A stretch of DNA of 64,000 bases from the NCBI RefSeq assembly GCF_006974125.1, contig NZ_CP037858.1, positions 1,488,001 through 1,552,000 of the forward strand, in the 5' to 3' direction. The position numbers were made by a program, and so were the translations under genes. The stretch comes from Stenotrophomonas maltophilia. GTDB lineage: Bacteria; Pseudomonadota; Gammaproteobacteria; Xanthomonadales; Xanthomonadaceae. Under the pieces are notes generated by a model. The model saw nothing but the letters and a program-made list of their open reading frames with translations. It was not told where the DNA came from and did no database searches. Numbering within the stretch: the stretch's first letter is position 1; every line of letters starts with the position of its first letter. This document shows positions 51,366-64,000 of this stretch, piece by piece.

Positions 51366-52366
51366 CGACGACGCTCCGGCCACACCCAGGCCAATGCGCC
51401 CAGCAGCAACGCCAGGCCCAGCGGCCATGCATAGCGTTCCTCGCGCGGGCGCAGGCTCGGTCCCTTCGCGGCGATCGGCTCCAGCCGATCCAGTTCGGCG
51501 TAGATGCCGGCCAGCTGCGCGGTATCGCGTGCGCGGAAGAACTGGCCACCAGTCAGGCTGGCAATCTTCTTCAACGTGGCCTCGTCGACCGGGTCCTGGT
51601 CAGCGGAAATCGGAATGCCGAGGAAGCGCATGCTGCCATCGCCACCAAACGCGACGGTGTGGATGCGCACCCCTTCGGCCTGCGCGACTTCGGCCGCACG
51701 CAGCGGTTCGAGCACGCCGGCATTGCTGACGCCGTCGGTGAGCAGGATCAGTACACGCTGCCCTTCGGGCTGGCTGCGCAGGCGCTTCACCGCCAGGCCA
51801 ATGGCATCACCGATGGCCGTCTCGCGACCGGCCAGGCCGACCACGCTGTCGCGCAGCTGGTCGCGCACGCTGGCCAGGTCCGCAGTGAGCGGCGTGAGCG
51901 TATAGGCGCGGTCGCCAAAGATCAGCAGGCCGATGCGATCACCGGCGCGACGATCCAGGAAATCGGCCAGCACGGCCTTGGCCGCGGTGAGGCGATCCAC
52001 TGCCTGCCCGCCCAGTACCATGTCGCCCTCGCCCATGCTGCCGGATACATCCATCGCCAGCATCATCTGCCGCCCCTGCTGCGGCGGCGTGATGGCCTCA
52101 CCCAGCTGCTGCGGGCGCGCGAGCGCAATGCACAGTGCGCACCAGCCCAGCCACAGCAGCAGCGTGCGCAGCCACGACACATCGACACGGCCACCACCGG
52201 ACAGCGCTTCCAGTTCACTCGCCGCGTACGGCACGCGCAGTGCCGCACCCGGGTCGGCGCGGCGCTTCCACCAGCGCATCAGCAACGGCAACGGCAGCGC
52301 CAGCAGGGCCAGCGGCCACGCCAGCTGCAGGTCCGGCCACGGCCAGTAACTTGCCAGCAGGCTCAT
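51362..52366 (-). CDS. batA: VWA-domain membrane protein (BatA-like)
   Basis: Inner-membrane protein of 334 aa with two N-terminal hydrophobic segments, a VWA domain (about 98-290) and a C-terminal helix. The MIDAS is intact: DVSGSMGEGD (106-115), a later threonine in AGRETAIGDAIG and VLILLTDGVSNAG. The start at 52366 (MSLLASYWPWP) follows the 4-base overlap with the upstream gene. It is paired with a second, degenerate VWA protein encoded next to it. Confidence 0.9.
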   Translation of the reverse strand: MSLLASYWPWPDLQLAWPLALLALPLPLLMRWWKRRADPGAALRVPYAASELEALSGGGRVDVSWLRTLLLWLGWCALCIALARPQQLGEAITPPQQGRQMMLAMDVSGSMGEGDMVLGGQAVDRLTAAKAVLADFLDRRAGDRIGLLIFGDRAYTLTPLTADLASVRDQLRDSVVGLAGRETAIGDAIGLAVKRLRSQPEGQRVLILLTDGVSNAGVLEPLRAAEVAQAEGVRIHTVAFGGDGSMRFLGIPISADQDPVDEATLKKIASLTGGQFFRARDTAQLAGIYAELDRLEPIAAKGPSLRPREERYAWPLGLALLLGALAWVWPERRR

Positions 52367-52812
52367 CGGCGCCGCTCCAGCAGCATGGCCAGGTAGCGCT
52401 CGCGGGCCCAGCTGCGCACGGCCGCCACTTCGCTGGCGTCCACGCGGGGACGATAGGCACCTTCGGCCAACAGGCTGCGGCGCGCGTCGGGCAGCGTGCC
52501 CTTCGGATCCACGCGCTGCCACCAGGCATCGTCGTGCAGGGATTCACTGCCCGGCTGTGCCTGACGCGCAGCGCGACGCAGCAGGCCGGCGATCACCGCC
52601 AGTTCCGCGGTGCCATCGGTGGTGGTGGCCAGCTCCTGGTCGAACGCCTGCAACCAGCGTTGGCGACGGCGGCGGCGTTTCCACCACAGCAGGGCCAGCG
52701 CCAGGATCACCAGCAGCACTGCGCCGCCGATCATCAGGTAGCCGGGGGCCGGCGGCCACCACGATGGCGCCGGCGGCAGCTGCACATCGCGCAGCGGCAG
52801 GTTGGCGCTCAT
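52363..52812 (-). CDS. DUF4381 small membrane protein
   Basis: Protein of 149 aa with a short proline-rich start (LPPAPSWWPPAPGYLMIGG), one membrane helix (about 27-43), a very basic stretch (WWKRRRRRQRW) and a helical cytosolic region. The family is DUF4381, a standard member of moxR-bat operons; its role is unknown. It overlaps both neighbours by 4 bases. Confidence 0.82.
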   Translation of the reverse strand: MSANLPLRDVQLPPAPSWWPPAPGYLMIGGAVLLVILALALLWWKRRRRRQRWLQAFDQELATTTDGTAELAVIAGLLRRAARQAQPGSESLHDDAWWQRVDPKGTLPDARRSLLAEGAYRPRVDASEVAAVRSWARERYLAMLLERRR

Positions 52813-53738
52813 GCCGGCACCTCGGTCACCGACGGTGCCAACCAGGCGTCGCTGGGCACATCGGTGGACAACACCTGCACGTCAACGCGGCGTGCGCCAA
52901 GCTGGCGGCGCAGCTCCTGCAGCGGTTCGACGAAGTGCGCGTGCCAGTGCGACTGCACTTCGCTGCGACGCAGATCAAGGCCAATGCGCTGCTGCGCGGC
53001 CTGGAACTGCAGGGCAGCCGAGGGCGGTTGCAGCTCGAGGGGATCGACCAGCAACACCAGGCTGAGGTCATGGTGCTGGGCCAGCGCGCTCCAGCGTACG
53101 ACGGGAATCTGGGCGGCCTGCTGCGGATCGGCCAGCACCAGCATGCGCGCCCCGGGGCGCAGCACGCGGGCGGCATGGTCCAGCGCGCGTTCCAGGCCAA
53201 GATCGTCGGCGGGCGGCTGCGCGTACCAGCGGGTGAGTGCGTCGAGCACGCGCAGTACGCCACGCGGGCCACCCGCAGGTGCAATCGGCGCTTCGCGGTC
53301 GCTGCCACGCAGGGCACCCACGCGATCACCGCGACGCTGCGCCGACCACGCAGCGACGGCGCCCGCGCGGGCCGCCTGCACCGACTTGAATCGGACGCGG
53401 GTGCCGAAGTACAGCGCTGGCGAAGTATCGGCCACGATCAGGCTGACCCGCTCGCGTTCGGCCTGGAAAAGCTTGGTATGGGCACGCCCGGTCCGCGCGG
53501 TCACCCGCCAGTCGATATGCCGGGCATCATCACCGGCCACGTACTCGCGTGACTCGGCGTACTCCATGCCACGGCCACGCAGCGGCGACGGCGCCTGCCC
53601 GGCATTGCCGGCGCGGCCACGGCGCGGCGGCGGCGGCCGCTGTGCCAGCCGGCGCAGGGCCACCAGTTCGGACAGGTGCGGGCGCAGTCCGTCGCCATCA
53701 CTGACGGTGGATGCGGCTTCCAGGGATGGATCGGTCAT
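52809..53738 (-). CDS. DUF58 domain protein
   Basis: Cytosolic protein of 309 aa with the DUF58 signature around RGMEYAESREYVAGDDARHI and DWRVTARTGRAHTKLF, followed by a VWA-like fold (LIVADTSPALYFG). DUF58 proteins usually follow a MoxR ATPase, as here, with a gap of 8 bases. A structural or adaptor role in the MoxR system is inferred from context. Confidence 0.88.
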   Translation of the reverse strand: MTDPSLEAASTVSDGDGLRPHLSELVALRRLAQRPPPPRRGRAGNAGQAPSPLRGRGMEYAESREYVAGDDARHIDWRVTARTGRAHTKLFQAERERVSLIVADTSPALYFGTRVRFKSVQAARAGAVAAWSAQRRGDRVGALRGSDREAPIAPAGGPRGVLRVLDALTRWYAQPPADDLGLERALDHAARVLRPGARMLVLADPQQAAQIPVVRWSALAQHHDLSLVLLVDPLELQPPSAALQFQAAQQRIGLDLRRSEVQSHWHAHFVEPLQELRRQLGARRVDVQVLSTDVPSDAWLAPSVTEVPA

Positions 53739-53746
53739 GCGCAGGC

Positions 53747-54772
53747 TCAGGGTGCCGGCACCCGGGCCAGCAGCTCCTGCACCAGGCGCTCGCCATCCCA
53801 GCCTTCGGCGGTGGCTTCGTAGCTGGGCAGCACGCGATGGCGCAGCACGTCGGCGGCGACCGCACGCACATCGTCGGGGGTAACGAAGTCGCGGCCGGCC
53901 AACCAGGCGCGTGCACGTGCGCAGCGTTCCAACGCAATGGAGCCACGCGGGCTTGCGCCCCAGGCGATGCGGCGCCCGAGGCCGGCGTCATAGCGCGACG
54001 GATCACGCGAGGCCAGCACAAGTTCGACCAGATAGCGTTCCAATGCCGGTGCCATATGCAGGTCCAGCACTTCGCGGCGGGCGTCGAACACATCCTGCAT
54101 CGGCAGCTTCTCGGGTGCCGGTGCCGCCTCGCCCAGTGCGCCACGGGCACGCTCGCGGGCGAGCCGCAGGATCTCCGATTCGGCCGCCTGGTCCGGGTAG
54201 CCGATGCGTACGTGCATCAGGAAACGGTCCAGCTGCGCTTCCGGCAGCGGGAAGGTACCTTCCTGCTCGATCGGGTTCTGCGTGGCCATCACCAGGAACA
54301 GCGGCGGCAAAGCGTAGGTGTGGCGGCCAACGGTGACCTGGCGCTCGCCCATCGCTTCCAGCAGCGCCGACTGCACCTTGGCCGGCGCACGGTTGATTTC
54401 ATCGGCCAGCAGGATCGGATGGAAGATCGGGCCGGGCACGAATTCGAAGCGGCCTTCCTGCGGGCGCCAGATCTCGGTACCGGTCAGGTCGGCCGGCAGC
54501 AGGTCGGGGGTGAACTGCACGCGGGCGAAATCCGCCTCCAGGCGCGAGGCCAGCGCGCGGATGGCCGTGGTCTTGGCCAGGCCCGGGGCGCCCTCCACCA
54601 GCAGGTGCCCGTCGGCCAGCAACGCGATCAACAGGCGTTCGACCAAGGCCGCCTGGCCGACGATTTCGGCCGACAGTGCGTCGCGCAGCTGGTTGAAGGC
54701 GCCATGCAGGCGGGAGGTGGCCGGCGCGGGCGGCGGCGAGACGGTTTCGGGCATCGGCGGTGGCAGGTTCAT
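53747..54772 (-). CDS. MoxR-type AAA+ ATPase
   Basis: AAA+ ATPase of 341 aa that should act as a chaperone-like remodelling motor for the Bat proteins. Walker A is GAPGLAKT (61-68), Walker B is LLADEIN, sensor and family motifs are ATQNPIEQEGTFPLPEAQLD and GASPRGSIAL. The start at 54772 (MNLPPPMPET) was chosen; an ATG at 54871 would add a basic, repeat-derived extension. It is the first gene of the operon. Confidence 0.92.
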   Translation of the reverse strand: MNLPPPMPETVSPPPAPATSRLHGAFNQLRDALSAEIVGQAALVERLLIALLADGHLLVEGAPGLAKTTAIRALASRLEADFARVQFTPDLLPADLTGTEIWRPQEGRFEFVPGPIFHPILLADEINRAPAKVQSALLEAMGERQVTVGRHTYALPPLFLVMATQNPIEQEGTFPLPEAQLDRFLMHVRIGYPDQAAESEILRLARERARGALGEAAPAPEKLPMQDVFDARREVLDLHMAPALERYLVELVLASRDPSRYDAGLGRRIAWGASPRGSIALERCARARAWLAGRDFVTPDDVRAVAADVLRHRVLPSYEATAEGWDGERLVQELLARVPAP

Positions 54773-54865
54773 GGGGGCCTTTGACCGGCGCGGGACGGCA
54801 CGGGTTCCCGACATCATCGCAGGGTGCCTTGCGATTGGCATCAAGAACGGCTGAACGGGCATCTC

Positions 54866-54888
54866 ATCCACGCATGGCGCGGATCTAC
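54866..54888. repeat. SMAG-type palindrome (monomer)
   Basis: ATCCACGCATGGCGCGGATC followed by TAC, between the moxR start and the pilQ terminator. Confidence 0.65.
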
Positions 54889-54923
54889 CGGATCATTCGC
54901 GGATGGCGGCCGGCATGAACGAG

Positions 54924-54948
54924 GAAGGGCCGCACATGGCGGCCCTTC
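54924..54948 (-). terminator. terminator after pilQ
   Basis: On the minus strand GAAGGGCCGC-CATGT-GCGGCCCTTC is followed by CTCGTTC; a 10-bp stem 23 bases after the pilQ stop. Confidence 0.75.
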
Positions 54949-54970
54949 TTCAAGTCCCGGGTGTGCTGGC

Positions 54971-56938
54971 TCAGTTCTGCTTGGCCACGCGCAGCACCTT
55001 CGGGGTGACGAACACCAGCAGCTCGGCCTTGTCCTTGCTGCGGCCACGCTTCTTGAACAGGTTGCCCAGGAACGGTACATCGCCCAGGAACGGAACCTTG
55101 CTGATGCTGTTGCGGTCGGTGAACTCGTACACACCACCGATGACCACGGTCTGCCCGTCCTCGACCAGCACTGCGGTGTTCACTTCGCGGCGGTTGATCG
55201 ACGGCACGGTGCCATAGCCTTCCAGCTGGATCAGCCGGTCCACTTCGTCCTTCTTCACCTGCATGTTGAGGAACACGCGGTTGTCGTTGGTGATGGTCGG
55301 GGTGACCTTCAGTTCCAGCACCACTTCCTTGAACTGCACGTTCGGCGTAGCGACACCGCCCGCACCGGCGCTGATGGTCACATAGCCGATTTCCTTACCC
55401 TGCTTGATCAGGGCCTCGCGCTGGTTGGTGGTGACCACGCGCGGGTTGGAGATCACTTCACCACGCGACTCCTCCTGCATGGCCGACAGCTCCACGTCCA
55501 GCAGGTAGCCGGCATTGAGGATCGACAGCGCCAGCGAGCCCGCCGGGTTGGTGGACGCTGCCGGCATGGCCCAGTTCAGGCCACGGGTGATTGCCGAGCC
55601 GACCGGCACCGGCGCCGGGCCCGTACTGCCACCGGCCAGCCAGTCGCGGTAGGCCTTGGCGTTGGCCGCATCGGCTTCGACCTGCGACTTGCGGGTATCG
55701 CGATTGGCCTCCAGATTGCCACTGAAGTAGGCGTTGTCGCGGCTGCCACTGATGCCGAACCGCGCACCCAGCTCACGCGCGAACGTATCGGTAGCGATCA
55801 CGATGCGGCTTTCGATCAGCACCTGGTCGACCGGGCGGTCGATCACGTTGATCAGCTCACGCATGCGCGCGATCTTTTTCGGAATGTCGCTGATCATCAG
55901 CGTGTTGGTGCGCTCGTCGGCAACGATGCGGCCACGGCCGGACAGGAAGCCACTCTCCTCCTGCGACGACCCACCACCACCGCCACCTGCACCACCACCG
56001 CCACCACCGCCGATGCCCTTGGCTTCGGTCAGGGCTTTGAAGATCTGGGTGGCGCTGTGGTAGTTGATCTGGACGTAATCGGTCACCAGGTCTTCGCGGT
56101 TCTCGATGGCGATGCGCGCGTCTTCCTTCTCCTGCTCGAACTTGGCCAGCTCTGCCTGCGGTCCGACCCAGATCACGCTGCCATCGCGTCGCTTGTCCAG
56201 GCCCTTGGCACGCAGCACGATGTCCAGTGCCTGGTCCCACGGCACGTTGACCAGGCGCAGGGTCACATTGCCCTGCACCGAGTCGGAGGCCACCACGTTG
56301 AGGTTGGACTCTTCGGCGATCAACTGCAGCACGGTGCGCACTGGCACGTCCTGGAAGTTGAAGGTCACCGGCTTGCCGGTGAAGCCACGCTGGCCGACGG
56401 CCTTTGCGGCCTGGGTGACGCTGCCGGCGGTCACTGCACCGACGGCGGCCGGAGCCTGCCGCGCGCTGATCTCCACCACGTATTCGTTGCCGCTCTGGTA
56501 GGCCAGCGACTCCACCGCACCGCCGGTGCTCAGCACCAGCTGGGTGCCGGCGCCGGACGGCTTGGCGTCGATGCGCTGCACCGGCGTGGCGAAGTCGACG
56601 ACGTTCAACGGCTTCTGCAGGTTGGCCGGCAGGCGGGCATTGCCCACGTCGACCACCACGCTGTTGCCCTGCGTGCGCAGGTCCGGGATCGCGCCCTGGC
56701 CGTCAAACTGCACGATCAGGCGGCCCGCGCCATCATCGCCGCGCTTGAAATCGATCTTGGCCACCGACAGGCCGGCCGGTGCCGCGGCCGGTGCGACGGT
56801 GGTGCCCACCGGCTTCTCCGCCGGTGCGGCGGCCAGCGCCGGAGCGCAGGCCAGCATCAGCGCGACTCCCAACGCGCTGACACGGTTCAAGGTAGAGCGC
56901 CGGTTGGGACGCAGCCCCTTGGCTTGGTGAAAGGTCAT
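54971..56938 (-). CDS. pilQ: type IV pilus secretin PilQ
   Basis: Outer-membrane secretin through which the pilus fibre leaves the cell, 655 aa. A signal peptide (about 20-38) is followed by an AMIN domain (about 60-145), the STN/N0 region VTFNFQDVPVRTVLQLIAEE, an N1 domain (about 250-345) and the secretin domain from about 370 with GEVISNPRVVTTNQREALIK. A glycine-rich run (about 303-323) sits in the N1 part. It is the last gene of pilMNOPQ, 21 bases after pilP. Confidence 0.95.
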   Translation of the reverse strand: MTFHQAKGLRPNRRSTLNRVSALGVALMLACAPALAAAPAEKPVGTTVAPAAAPAGLSVAKIDFKRGDDGAGRLIVQFDGQGAIPDLRTQGNSVVVDVGNARLPANLQKPLNVVDFATPVQRIDAKPSGAGTQLVLSTGGAVESLAYQSGNEYVVEISARQAPAAVGAVTAGSVTQAAKAVGQRGFTGKPVTFNFQDVPVRTVLQLIAEESNLNVVASDSVQGNVTLRLVNVPWDQALDIVLRAKGLDKRRDGSVIWVGPQAELAKFEQEKEDARIAIENREDLVTDYVQINYHSATQIFKALTEAKGIGGGGGGGAGGGGGGSSQEESGFLSGRGRIVADERTNTLMISDIPKKIARMRELINVIDRPVDQVLIESRIVIATDTFARELGARFGISGSRDNAYFSGNLEANRDTRKSQVEADAANAKAYRDWLAGGSTGPAPVPVGSAITRGLNWAMPAASTNPAGSLALSILNAGYLLDVELSAMQEESRGEVISNPRVVTTNQREALIKQGKEIGYVTISAGAGGVATPNVQFKEVVLELKVTPTITNDNRVFLNMQVKKDEVDRLIQLEGYGTVPSINRREVNTAVLVEDGQTVVIGGVYEFTDRNSISKVPFLGDVPFLGNLFKKRGRSKDKAELLVFVTPKVLRVAKQN

Positions 56939-56959
56939 CGTGCTATCCCCAGTAAACGA

Positions 56960-57493
56960 TCATTGATCTTCAAGCGAGAGCGTTGCTGGCCGTTCCAGCC
57001 AGCCACCCGCGCCATCCGGCACCAGTTCGATCAGCTCCACACGGTCTTCGAAGACCGCAGTGACCCGCCCGTCGCTCTGCCCCAGGTAACCGCCCGGGCG
57101 CACCCGGTAGGTCACCTTGTCCGGCCCCATCACCAGCGCGACGGTGCCGCCGCCGGTGCCGATGGTACCGACCATGTCCAGTGCGTCCAGCGGGAAGCCC
57201 TCCAGGGGCTCCTTGCGCCGGTTCGGATCCGGCCGCAGTCCGCCATTCCCCTGCGGATTGGTCCATGCATCGGTGAACGGATCACGCAGGCCCTGCGCGG
57301 AGTACTCGAAGGTCTCGAACTGCTGCATCACAGGCAACGGTTCCAGCGGCTGCGCCGGCCGGGCACGTTCACCTTCCACCCACTTCTCGAGATTCGGCGC
57401 GTCGCCCGGCGTGCTGGTCACGCCACGGCCGCAGGCAGCCAGCAGCAACACGGCAGCGACCATCCCGCAACGTGCAAAGAAGGAACGGATCAC
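56960..57493 (-). CDS. pilP: type IV pilus lipoprotein PilP
   Basis: Inner-membrane lipoprotein of 177 aa that links the PilMNO platform to the secretin. The lipobox is LLAACG (Cys at about 21). The mature part has the unstructured PilN/O-binding region (PLPVMQQFETFEYSAQGLRD) and the beta-domain (LDALDMVGTIGTGG, YRVRPGGYLGQSDGRVTAV). It overlaps pilO by 4 bases. Confidence 0.92.
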   Translation of the reverse strand: MIRSFFARCGMVAAVLLLAACGRGVTSTPGDAPNLEKWVEGERARPAQPLEPLPVMQQFETFEYSAQGLRDPFTDAWTNPQGNGGLRPDPNRRKEPLEGFPLDALDMVGTIGTGGGTVALVMGPDKVTYRVRPGGYLGQSDGRVTAVFEDRVELIELVPDGAGGWLERPATLSLEDQ

Positions 57494-58146
57494 TTGCTGC
57501 CCTCCTTGCCGGCTTCAGCCTTCTGCTGTTCCTGCACCTCGGTCTCGTCGAGATACCGGTAGGTCTTGACCGTGCCGGACAACTCCAGCGCACCGGCACG
57601 CGAACCACCGCCAGCCTTGTCCGCCGGCTTCAGGTTGATGTCGTGCATGGTCAGGATCACCACGCGCGGCAGCGAGGCCACGCCACTGACGAACGCACCG
57701 AACTGGTGGTAGCTGCCCACCATCTTCAGCTTGATCGGCTTCTCGGCGTAGAACTCCTTGACCTGCTCCTGTTCCGGTTCGAACAGCTGGCTGGTCAGGC
57801 CGCTGGACAGCGCGGTCTGCGAAATGTCGATGATCAGGTCCGGCATTTCAGTCTTGCTGGGCAGCTGCCGCAGCATCTGCTGCAGGACCTGCTCCATCTG
57901 CGCCAGCTGCTGCTTCAGCGGCCCCAGGTTCACCGCGCGTTCCTGCTGCTTGGAGAACTCGGTACGCAGATCGCTTTCCTTCGACTCCAGGCTGGCCAGT
58001 TCATCGCGCTTGCCGCTGATCAGCAGCATCCACGCAACGAACATGATGACCAGGGCCAGCAACGAACAGAAGACGATCTTGGCCTTCTGCGGCCAGTTGC
58101 CGATGTCGTTGAAATCCAGGTTCTTCAGATCGATTTTCTGGCTCAT
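57490..58146 (-). CDS. pilO: type IV pilus inner-membrane protein PilO
   Basis: Bitopic inner-membrane protein of 218 aa. A short cytosolic start (NLDFNDIGNWPQKAKI) precedes a helix (about 22-44), a coiled-coil (about 48-95) and a ferredoxin-like periplasmic domain with VKEFYAEKPIKLKMVGSYHQ. It forms a heterodimer with PilN. The end KAEAGKEGSK is extra and charged. It overlaps both neighbours by 4 bases. Confidence 0.94.
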   Translation of the reverse strand: MSQKIDLKNLDFNDIGNWPQKAKIVFCSLLALVIMFVAWMLLISGKRDELASLESKESDLRTEFSKQQERAVNLGPLKQQLAQMEQVLQQMLRQLPSKTEMPDLIIDISQTALSSGLTSQLFEPEQEQVKEFYAEKPIKLKMVGSYHQFGAFVSGVASLPRVVILTMHDINLKPADKAGGGSRAGALELSGTVKTYRYLDETEVQEQQKAEAGKEGSK

Positions 58147-59032
58147 GCGCGATCCCCCTGCAGCGGGGCGTAAGAGGCCTGCGGCGGCTGCGCCAGGCGG
58201 CTGCCCTCAGGCCTGGCGACCGGTGCCGGTGCGGCGGGCTGGTTCGGCTTGGCCGGTGCAGGCGCCGGTGCAGGCGCCGGTGCGGTGGCCGGAGCGCTGG
58301 CGGGCGCTGCTGCCGGTTGGGCCGGGGCCGTGGCCGGTGCTGGAGCAGCGGCCGGGGCCGCCGCATCGGGGCCGGCGGCAAGCGGCGCCACGGCGGGCGT
58401 CGCAGCCGGCGCGGCCGCCACGCTGCCATCGGCGTTCAAACCGGGGGTACCGGTCTCTTCACTCTGTGCAGGCAGCTTCACCGTGACCTTGAACATGTAC
58501 GGCAGCGCCTTGATGTCCGAGACCGGACCGGCTGCACTCTTGTCCCCGGCACTGGCCTGGATGATCGACAGCTCCGGGTTGGTCATCCAGCCGGAGGTTT
58601 CCAGGTTGCGCATGTAAGCCGACACACGTGCATTGGACTGGGTGCGTCCCTCAAGGGTGAGCATGTCCCCTTCCTGCTGCAGGGCGGTCAGCACCACGCC
58701 GTCAGGAATCGTGCGCACCAACGCATCGAACAGGTGGACCATCTGCGAGCGCTTGGCCTGCAGTTCCTCGATCACCTTCTTGCGGGCCAGCAGGCGATCC
58801 TTCTGCGCATCGAGGCGATCGATCTCCTTGTTCTGTTCCTTGACCTTCTCGATCTCGGCTTCCAGATAGGCGTTGCGGTCCATCTGGCCACTCACCTGGC
58901 GGTCGTAGTAGAACCAGATCATCAGCGACAACAGCAGGCCACCGACAGCGGCCATGCCCAGCATTGCGTAGAACTCGCGCTGGCGTTGCTTGCGCCGCTC
59001 GGCGCGCCAGGGCAATAGATTGATGCGTGCCA

Positions 59033-59033
<1 letters not shown>
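58143..59033 (-). CDS. pilN: type IV pilus inner-membrane protein PilN with long Ala/Pro tail
   Basis: Bitopic membrane protein of 296 aa. The conserved N-terminus MARINLLPWRAERRK is the part that docks into PilM; a helix at about 22-42, a coiled coil (about 55-95) and a periplasmic domain follow. The family is usually about 180-220 aa; here about 98 extra residues (199-296) form an Ala/Pro-rich tail ending PPQASYAPLQGDRA. The start at 59033 shares one base with the pilM stop (TGATG overlap). Confidence 0.94.
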
Positions 59034-63041
<4,008 letters not shown>

Positions 63042-63686
63042 ATGCATCGCGCCCGTCAGCATGCTGCCAGCCAGACCCGCGAGCGGCGCCACCGCCTCGC
63101 CCACGAAGCCGCCCGCCTGATGGCCGAAGGCGGCATCCGCGACTACCACCAGGCCAAGTTGAAGGCCGCCAGCCGGCTCGGCATCCACGACGATGCCTCC
63201 CTGCCCCGCAATACCGAGATCGAAGACGCCCTGCGCGAGTACCAGCGGCTGTTCTCCGGGCCCCAGCACGACAACGAACTGCAGCGCCGCCGCGAGGCCG
63301 CAATGCGTGCGCTGGAGTTCCTGCACGGCTTCTCCCCGCGCCTGGCCGGCCCGGTGCTGGAGGGCACCGCCGATGCCAACAGCCCCGTGCAGCTGCACCT
63401 GCACAGCGACGACCCGGAAGCCGTACACCGCTTCCTGGAAGACCACCGCATTCCGGCCGAGTCGCGCACGCGACGCCTGCGCCTGGACCGCGAGCGCATC
63501 CTGGACGTACCGGTCTGGGTATTCAGTGCCGAGGAACTGACCTTCGACCTGGCTGTGCTGCCCTACGACGCGTTGCGACAGGCGCCGCTGTCGCCGGTGG
63601 ATGAAAAGCCGATGCGGCGCGCCTCGATCAGCCAGTTGCGGCAACTGCTGGCCGAGGCCGAGATCACCGCCTACATCGGCGGCTGA
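63042..63686 (+). CDS. conserved hypothetical protein
   Basis: Soluble protein of 214 aa. The N-terminal half is basic and helical (ARQHAASQTRERRHRLAHEA, then RDYHQAKLKAASRLG); the second half has alternating strands and helices with LHLHSDDPEAVHRFLEDHRI and VPVWVFSAEELTFDLAVLPY. Similar proteins occur in Pseudomonas and Xanthomonas and are sometimes labelled nucleotidyltransferase-like, but I see no clear catalytic motif. No signal peptide. The start at 63042 is preferred because upstream codons fall in the palindrome array. Confidence 0.75.
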   Translation: MHRARQHAASQTRERRHRLAHEAARLMAEGGIRDYHQAKLKAASRLGIHDDASLPRNTEIEDALREYQRLFSGPQHDNELQRRREAAMRALEFLHGFSPRLAGPVLEGTADANSPVQLHLHSDDPEAVHRFLEDHRIPAESRTRRLRLDRERILDVPVWVFSAEELTFDLAVLPYDALRQAPLSPVDEKPMRRASISQLRQLLAEAEITAYIGG

Positions 63687-63700
63687 CCCCTGGTGCACGA

Positions 63701-64000
63701 TTACCAGTCATAGGCGACGCGAAGCTGTGCATTGGCTTCCCTGTAGCCCTGGTCGCCCCGCATCAGGCCGAAGCCGCCCCAGGCGTTCAGTCCGGAGCGG
63801 AAGGCAATGCGCGCGCCGGCGCTGACTTCATAGCGATCGCGCGCAACGCCTGCGCCCATCGCTTCGCCATCGAACGCAACCTGCGGTGCGGTGCCCTGGC
63901 GGTACCAGTTGGCCGCCAGGTACGGGTTGACGGTTGCACCCGACTCCATGCGCGACTCGGCCTGCAGGCGCAGCCCCAATCGACCAGACAGCCGGTTGGA
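63701..64000 (-). CDS. autotransporter beta-barrel, C-terminal fragment
   Basis: Only the last 99 residues are in the window; the frame runs off the right edge (SNRLSGRLGLRLQAES...). It shows strands typical of the C-terminal translocator of type V autotransporters: LRLQAESRM, VNPYLAANWYRQG, YEVSAGARIAFRSGLNAWGG, and a final strand QLRVAYDW ending in tryptophan for Bam recognition. The passenger domain, and hence the function, lies outside the window. Confidence 0.8.
   Translation of the reverse strand, partial: SNRLSGRLGLRLQAESRMESGATVNPYLAANWYRQGTAPQVAFDGEAMGAGVARDRYEVSAGARIAFRSGLNAWGGFGLMRGDQGYREANAQLRVAYDW

Overview
The window looks like a chromosomal segment of a high-GC gammaproteobacterium of the Xanthomonadaceae, most likely the Stenotrophomonas maltophilia complex. 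The evidence is the gene content (a thiS-thiG-trmB run, a class I FbaB aldolase near pyk, pgk, gap and tkt, pilMNOPQ divergent from the PBP1a gene, a TonB-dependent copper receptor, an RND pump with its adaptor, an S1/P1-type nuclease) and many intergenic GTAG-ended short palindromes of the SMAG type that is characteristic of Stenotrophomonas. The assignment rests on remembered family features; no database search was run. There is no prophage, transposase, CRISPR array, rRNA or tRNA that I could see.

Layout. 0-4 kb: thiamine thiazole genes (thiS, thiG), trmB and an SLC13/RCK transporter. 4-8 kb: a Rieske protein, a small membrane protein, a FAH-family hydrolase, mscL and an M28 peptidase. 8-18 kb, minus strand: two AGCS symporters around an outer-membrane protein and a TrmH-family RNA methyltransferase, then a GNAT acetyltransferase and an RND pump with its adaptor. 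18-21 kb: copper receptor plus a His/Met-rich DUF2946 protein. 21-25.6 kb: a CysB-type LysR regulator divergent from cysK, a macrodomain protein and a lipoprotein. 25.7-36.2 kb: fbaB, pyk, a HAD phosphatase overlapping pgk, an envelope pair (DUF3999/DUF2339) and gap. 36.4-44.1 kb: ompW with an FNR/ANR-type box, an S1/P1 nuclease, an MBL hydrolase, a BlaI-M56 peptidase-lipoprotein operon, a flavin reductase and an acetyl-CoA hydrolase-like protein. 44.2-47.8 kb: tkt and a dicarboxylate/amino-acid symporter. 47.8-54.8 kb: a six-gene moxR-bat operon. 54.9-62.7 kb: pilMNOPQ (type IV pilus) and, divergently, the PBP1a gene. 62.7-64 kb: an array of palindromes, a conserved hypothetical gene and the C-terminal end of an autotransporter cut by the window edge.

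Genes working together. fbaB, pyk, pgk and gap (with tkt nearby) form a central carbon cluster. The moxR-DUF58-DUF4381-VWA-VWA/TPR-BatD genes have 4-base stop/start overlaps throughout except after moxR, so they are almost certainly one transcript for an envelope or chaperone-like machine. pilM-N-O-P-Q encode the alignment subcomplex and secretin. BlaI, the M56 peptidase with a TonB-like tail and the lipoprotein overlap one another and share one promoter/operator.

The most striking non-coding content is a family of seven long hairpins (3939, 20969, 21237, 30638, 30889, 37172 and 37442). Each has a core of exactly 52 nt, alignable without gaps, held between perfect or near-perfect inverted arms of 22-27 nt. 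The arm sequences differ between loci but stay complementary within each locus. Six of the seven sit as three head-to-head pairs. A second family, of GGGGTCAGANCCC palindromes, also shows compensatory arm changes, and one copy supplies the N-terminus of a coding sequence.
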